DNA of 26,331 bases, taken from Baffinella frigidus (taxonomy: Eukaryota; Cryptophyceae; Cryptomonadales; Baffinellaceae). Positions 19,101-25,100 of the stretch are shown here, piece after piece (positions within the stretch are counted from its first letter, which is position 1; each line of letters opens with the position of its first letter). The position numbers and the translations under genes were made by a program. Below the pieces are notes generated by a model. The model saw only the letters and a program-made list of their open reading frames with translations. It was not told the origin of the DNA and searched no databases. The stretch is from assembly GCA_026770585.1 (NCBI GenBank), contig MU646425.1, positions 59,616 through 85,946 of the forward strand, read 5' to 3'.

Positions 19101-22100
19101 TTGATACCAACGTGTGCTTCCAAATTCCAAAGCACCACTTGCTTTCGACATTGTGAAAAGCCCTTGATAACTCGCTGGGAGGAAACGGAGCTCCTCGGCT
19201 GACAGCTTCCGGTGCACCTGATCCGATCTTGGTAGTCAGAGCCTTGCATTATGTTTGAAAATTTCCTAAAAAAAAAAAAAAAAAACGGTTTTGGCAAAAC
19301 CGTAAGCCGCGCCCGGGGGGGGAAGGCCCCGAGCTTTTTAAGGCCCTGGGTTATAGGGACTTGTACAGGCTATTTATAAGCTGGATATACAATCCTTTTA
19401 GAGATCTTCACGTCCTGAATTGCGTCGTTTCCTCTTGATGTTTGGAGCCGTCTATGAGAATATGGGCGCATGATTTTTAGGATTCGAAAAAAAGGTCGTT
19501 GCAATGACCAAGAAGACGCGTTAAAAAAAACACAAAAACACTTTTGCCTCCATTAATAGAAAAAGAGTCACAACAACTCACTTTTGTGGGGTAAACAGTC
19601 CATCAATTCGAAATCCATTTATGCAAGCTGAGAAGGTCGATGTGAACAGCACACCATTTAACTATTCTTTTATATCTCCGAGCGGTGAGATGTCGTGGCT
19701 GTTCTCCTCATCTTGTCTCCGAGAGGACGTGATGATGCGCTTTACACTGTCGGAATTTCCGGTTCCGACTAGAGCCATTTGTTTTCTAAGGGATTCCCCC
19801 CCCCGGGCGCGGATGCTCGTCACTGCGTCGCCGCGGTGAAACGGGCTTGTTATTTCGCCATGCAAAACGGGGGTATGTTAGACTGCTGATTTCGCCATGC
19901 AAAACGGGGGTATTTTAGACTTTAGGCGAGCCCTGAAAAGCCCTGAGAAGAGAAAGTTGACGAGTTGAGAGTTGAGTGTGGGGTTCACTCAACCCCACCC
20001 CGTTGCCTCTTCGTGGCTCTCGAAGCGGTCACGTCCCCTTCCGGGACTCGAAGCTGACTTTGAGGTGGATGTGACTTTGGAGGTGGATGTGACTTTGGAG
20101 GAGAATGTGACTTTGGAGGGGGTTGTGACTTTGGAGGTGAATGTGGCCGCAGGTGGCGGGATCTGGATGAAACGCTCTCGACGCTCAAATTCGGCGCGCG
20201 CGCCCGCAACATCCGCAACTTAGTCAAGGTCAACTTAACACCCATCTTAACATCCGCAATTTATCTGGTCAACTTTAGGGGCGACTCTTTGAATGTCATT
20301 TTCAGAACGTTGCCTTCAAACTGCATCAGTTTTTACACGAAATAAATTCAATTAGCCGCTTTTCCAAAACCAAAGCGGGGCTCTGACTAGCAACATCGGA
20401 TCACGTCGACCTATGAGTGAAGGATGGGTTAGTGGTTTCTTGCCGACTTTGGAGCGGTTCTAGAGGGCGGTCTCTACATCTGTTGGCCACGAAAAGAATG
20501 AACCAATGGCAAACGTCGACGTGATAGTACCAGCGACGTCCACGTTTGGCATTTTTCTAGTATTTGTGTGGCCAACATATGTGAAAACCGCTCTGATGAA
20601 AGGCCATCGGGGGGGGTGACAACAGGTGAACCGGAAGCTGGTAGCCGAAGAGCTCCGTAGGAACCCCCCTACGTCCCTACGGGTTTCCTACCGTAGGGTC
20701 GTATGACTTGACGCCCATGGGTCATTGACGAATCGTCCCTACGGGTTGCCTACCGTAGGGTCGTATGTTCACGGCCTTGTTGTCTGGACCAGGCGGCCTC
20801 TGAGGAGTTGTGGGACAAAAACAACAGGTGAACCGGAAGCTGTCGGCCGAGGAGCTGGAGCGTCTTCTCAACTCCCTCCGCCAAGATCACGAGGTCACAT
20901 CAGTGTCCTATTACTTTCCTATCAGTTTCCTATCAGTTTCCTATCAGATATCAGTTTCCTATCAGTTTCCTATCAGTTTCCTATCAGTTTACTATCAGAT
21001 ATTTCCTATCAGTTTCCTATCAGTTTCCTATCAGATAGGAAAATGATAGGCCGAGGAGCTGGAGCGTCTTCTCAACTCCCTCCGCCAAGACCACGAGGTC
21101 ACATCAGTGTCCTATTACTTTCCTATCAGTTTCCTATCAGTTTCCTATCAGATATCAGTTTCCTATCAGTTTCCTATCAGTTTCCTATCAGTTTACTATC
21201 AGATATTTCCTATCAGTTTCCTATCAGTTTCCTATCAGATAGGAAAATGATAGGCCGAGGAGCTGGAGCGTCTTCTCAACTCCCTCCGCCAAGACCACGA
21301 GGTCACATCAGTTTCCTATCAGTTTCCTATCAGTTTCCTATCAGTTTACTATCAGATATTTCCTATCAGTTTCCTATCAGTTTCCTATCAGATAGGAAAA
21401 TGATAGGCCGAGGAGCTGGAGCGTCTTCTCAACTCCCTCCGCCAAGACCACGAGGTCACGTCAGTGTCCTATCAGTTTCCTATCATTTTCCTATCAGTTT
21501 CCTATTAGTTTCCTATTAGTTTCCTATCAGTTTCCTATTAGTTTCCTGATGGTTTCCTATTGGTCTCCCGTGAGTTTCCTGTGAATGCCCGACCGGTATT
21601 CAAGAGCTGGAGCGTCTTCTCAACTCCCTCCGCCAAGACCACGAGGTCATAGGAAACTTACCGGAAACTAATAGGAAACTAGTAGAAATCCAATAGGAAA
21701 CTGATAGGAAACTAACAGGAGACCAATACGAAAATAGTAGGAAACTAACAGGAGACCAATAGGAACATAGTAGGAGACTAATAGGAACCTGATAGGAAAA
21801 TGATAGGGAAATGATAGGCCGAAGAGCTGGAGCGCCTGCTCAACTCCCTCCGCCAAGACCACGAGGTCGACTTCAACCTTACACCCTAAACCCCAAAGGG
21901 GCATAGGAAACTAACAGGAGACCACGGCGGTCATAGGAAACTAGGTGGAAACTAATAGGAAACTAGTAGGAAACTGATAGGGAACTAGTAGGAAACTAGC
22001 AGGAAACTAATAGGACACTAGTAGGAAACTAATAGGAAACTGATATGAAACTGATAGGAACATAGTAGGAGACTAATAGGAAACTGATAGGAAAATAATA

Positions 22101-25100
22101 GGAAAATGATAGGAAAATGATAGGCCGAAGAGCTGGAGCGCCTGCTCGCCTCCCTCCGACAAGACCACGAGGTCGACTTCAACCCTACACCCCAAAACCT
22201 GAAACCTGAACCATAAAGCATAAACCCTAAACCCTAAACCCTAAACCCTAAGCCCTAAACCCTAAACCCTAAACTCTAAGCCCTAAACCCTAAACCCTCC
22301 TCTAGGACTGAGGCTGCGACAGCAGCCTCTATTTCCCCTAAGTACGTTTTTCCCCCCCCTCAACCCTAAACCCCCGCGCCCACAGGCGCTGCGCAAGCAC
22401 TGCCGCGAGCTGGAACGACGCCTCGCATCCTCGGAAGACATTCTCCAAAGACTATCAGAGCCACAGTCCACCCTGATGAAAAAGGAGGTTCGTCTTCCTA
22501 CACGGTTTTGGGGTCAGGGGGATGGGCCGTGACACCCCAACCCCCACACCCTCAACCCCCACACCCCGAACTACAGGCGCTGCGCAAGCACTGCCGCGAG
22601 CTCGAACGACGCCTTGCATCCTCGGAAGACAAGGAGAACGGCTCCGCACCCTCACCCTTCCCCTCCACGCCCTCCAACGGTTCGACCCCAAACACGACCC
22701 TACAGCATAAATCCTACAGCATGAACCATGAACCATAAACCATAAACCATAAACCATAAACCATAAACCATAAACCATAATCCATAAACCATAAACCATA
22801 AAACATACAACAACGGTATCCTCGGAGGACAAAGAGAACGGCTCCGCGTCCTCGCCCTTTCCATCCACGCCCTCCAACTGTTCGACCCTTTACCCTACAA
22901 CCTACACCCTACATCCTGATCCCTGAACCCTACACCCTACGCTCTAATTCCTAAACCCTAAACCCTAAAACCTAAACCCAAAACCCCAAACCCTCACCCA
23001 AAACCCAAAACCCAAAACCCAAAACCCAAAACCCAAAACCCAAACCCCAAAACCCTGAACACCGAACACTGAAACCCCAACCTTGAACCGTAAACCCCCA
23101 GCCCTAAACCCGAAACCCCACAGGTGCGTTCCGGAGCAATTCGAACCCCAAGTCGCCAGGTGGGAAGCAAACGGGGGACTTTGAGGAGGATGATGGGGTC
23201 GACAGGTTGTGAGCCCTCACCCTCCCTTCTTTTTTATTTATTATTACTCGCGATACAGGTCCTAGATGAGGCCGTTGAGCCTTGAGTTGAGTGATACCAA
23301 AGTCTACGAGCCTTAAGAAACGGGCCCGCCTCAGAGACAAGAGCTATGTCGTTTGGCATAGCTATCGGCTCCGCCAAAGTTGCCAGGCGGGAAGAAGACG
23401 GGGGACTTTGAGGATGATGGGGTTGACAGGTTGTGAACCCACACCCTGAAACCCGAACCGAGAAACCCTGACCCTAAGCCCCTCACCCTAAGCCCCTCAC
23501 CCTAAGCCCCTCACCCTAAGCCCGTCACCCTAAGCCCCTCACCCTAAGCTCCTCACCCTAAGCCCCTCACCTCACCCTCAAACTCGAACCCAGAAACCCT
23601 CACCCTGAAACACGAACCCAGAAACCCTTACCTTGAAACCCGAACCAAGAAACCCTCACCCTGAAACCCGAACCCAGAAACCCTCACCCTGAAACCCGAA
23701 CCAAAAAAAACTGACCCTGGCCCTGAAAACCGGACCCTAAAAAAACTCACCCTGAAACCCTTGCCTGGAAACCCTCGCCCTGGAACCCTCACCCGGAAAC
23801 CCTCGCCCCCAAAACCTCACCCTGGAACCCTCGACCAGAAACCCCCGCCTTGGAACCCGAGACCCGAACACATGAACGCTGAACCTGAACTCTGGATGCC
23901 GAACCCTGCGCGTGTGAAACCCAAGACCCTGCACCAAGACACCCGAATCCCGAATCCCGAATCCCGAAAGCCGTGTCCTAAACCTCGAGACCTGAAACCC
24001 GAAATTCGAAACCCGAATCCTAAAACCCGAACCCCAAAACCCGAAACCCGAAACCCGAAACTCGAAACTCGAAACCCGAAACCCGAAACCTGAAACAGGA
24101 CCCCGAGCGGTGGGGGAGGGTGGCCCGGAACCCAGCACCAACAAGCAACCCACACCCCAGCACCAAGAAACGCCCGAAACCCGAAACCCGAAACCTGGAG
24201 CAAGACCCCAAGCGGTGGGAAAGGGTGGATTGGGCGCACCCCCGAAACCCCAAAGCCGAAACCCGAATCCTCAACCCGAAACCCGAAACCCGAATTCTAA
24301 AACCGAAACCCGAAATCTGAAACCCGAAACCCGGAGCAGGACCCCGAGTGGTGGAGAAGGGTGGATTGGGCGCACGCCCGGGAAGGAGGAGCCTGCGGCC
24401 ACGCTCTCGGCGGTGCACCCTAACCCCTAAACCTGAAACACTAATTGAAGATTTCCTATGAGTTTCCTATGAGGTTCCTATCAGTTTCCTATGAGGTTCC
24501 TATCAGTTTCCTATCAGTTTCCTATCAGTTTCCTATGCAGGGTGGATTGGGCGCACGCCCGGGAAGGAGGAGCCTGCGGTCACGCTCTCTGCGGTAAACC
24601 CTGAACCCTGAACCCTGAACCCTAAACCCTAAATTTCGTAGGAACCTGATACGAAACTGATACAAAACTGAAACGAAAGTGATACGAAAATGATGGGGGG
24701 ATGATAGTAAGCTGATAGAAAACTGATACGAAACTCAAAGAAACTCATAGGAAACTCAAGGACACTCGTGGAAATCGGTTGGTTCTCATAGTCAACTAAT
24801 AAAAAACCCCACATGTGTGCAACTGGTGTCGGTGCGCGCACGACAAAGAAGAAACCGCCTCGCCAAATGTGTATGCATCTCAGGGGAAACTCATAGAAAA
24901 TTGGTATAGGTCTCATAGGAAACTGATAGGAAACTGATAGGAAACTGATAGGAAACTCATAGGAAACTCATAGGAAACGCGTAGGAATCGGATGGGAAAC
25001 TAATAGGAAACTAATAGGACAGCTTCAATCGGCGACAGGTGTGCAACCGGTGGCGGCGCGCGCACGACAAAGAGGACATCGCGTCCCCCACCAGCAGCCT

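Noticed and set aside
20725-21519. A 264-codon open frame rich in SYQFPIS repeats
   Set aside because: It is an out-of-frame reading through the neck-exon copies and the 10-base satellite; the repeat unit and period explain it. The exon frame is different.
23737-24418. Long minus-strand frames rich in GFRVSGFGF and similar frames elsewhere (4082-4435, 11701-11958)
   Set aside because: Translations of CCCGAAA/CCCTAAA heptamers on the opposite strand; no conserved domain, and plus-strand exons overlap or adjoin them.
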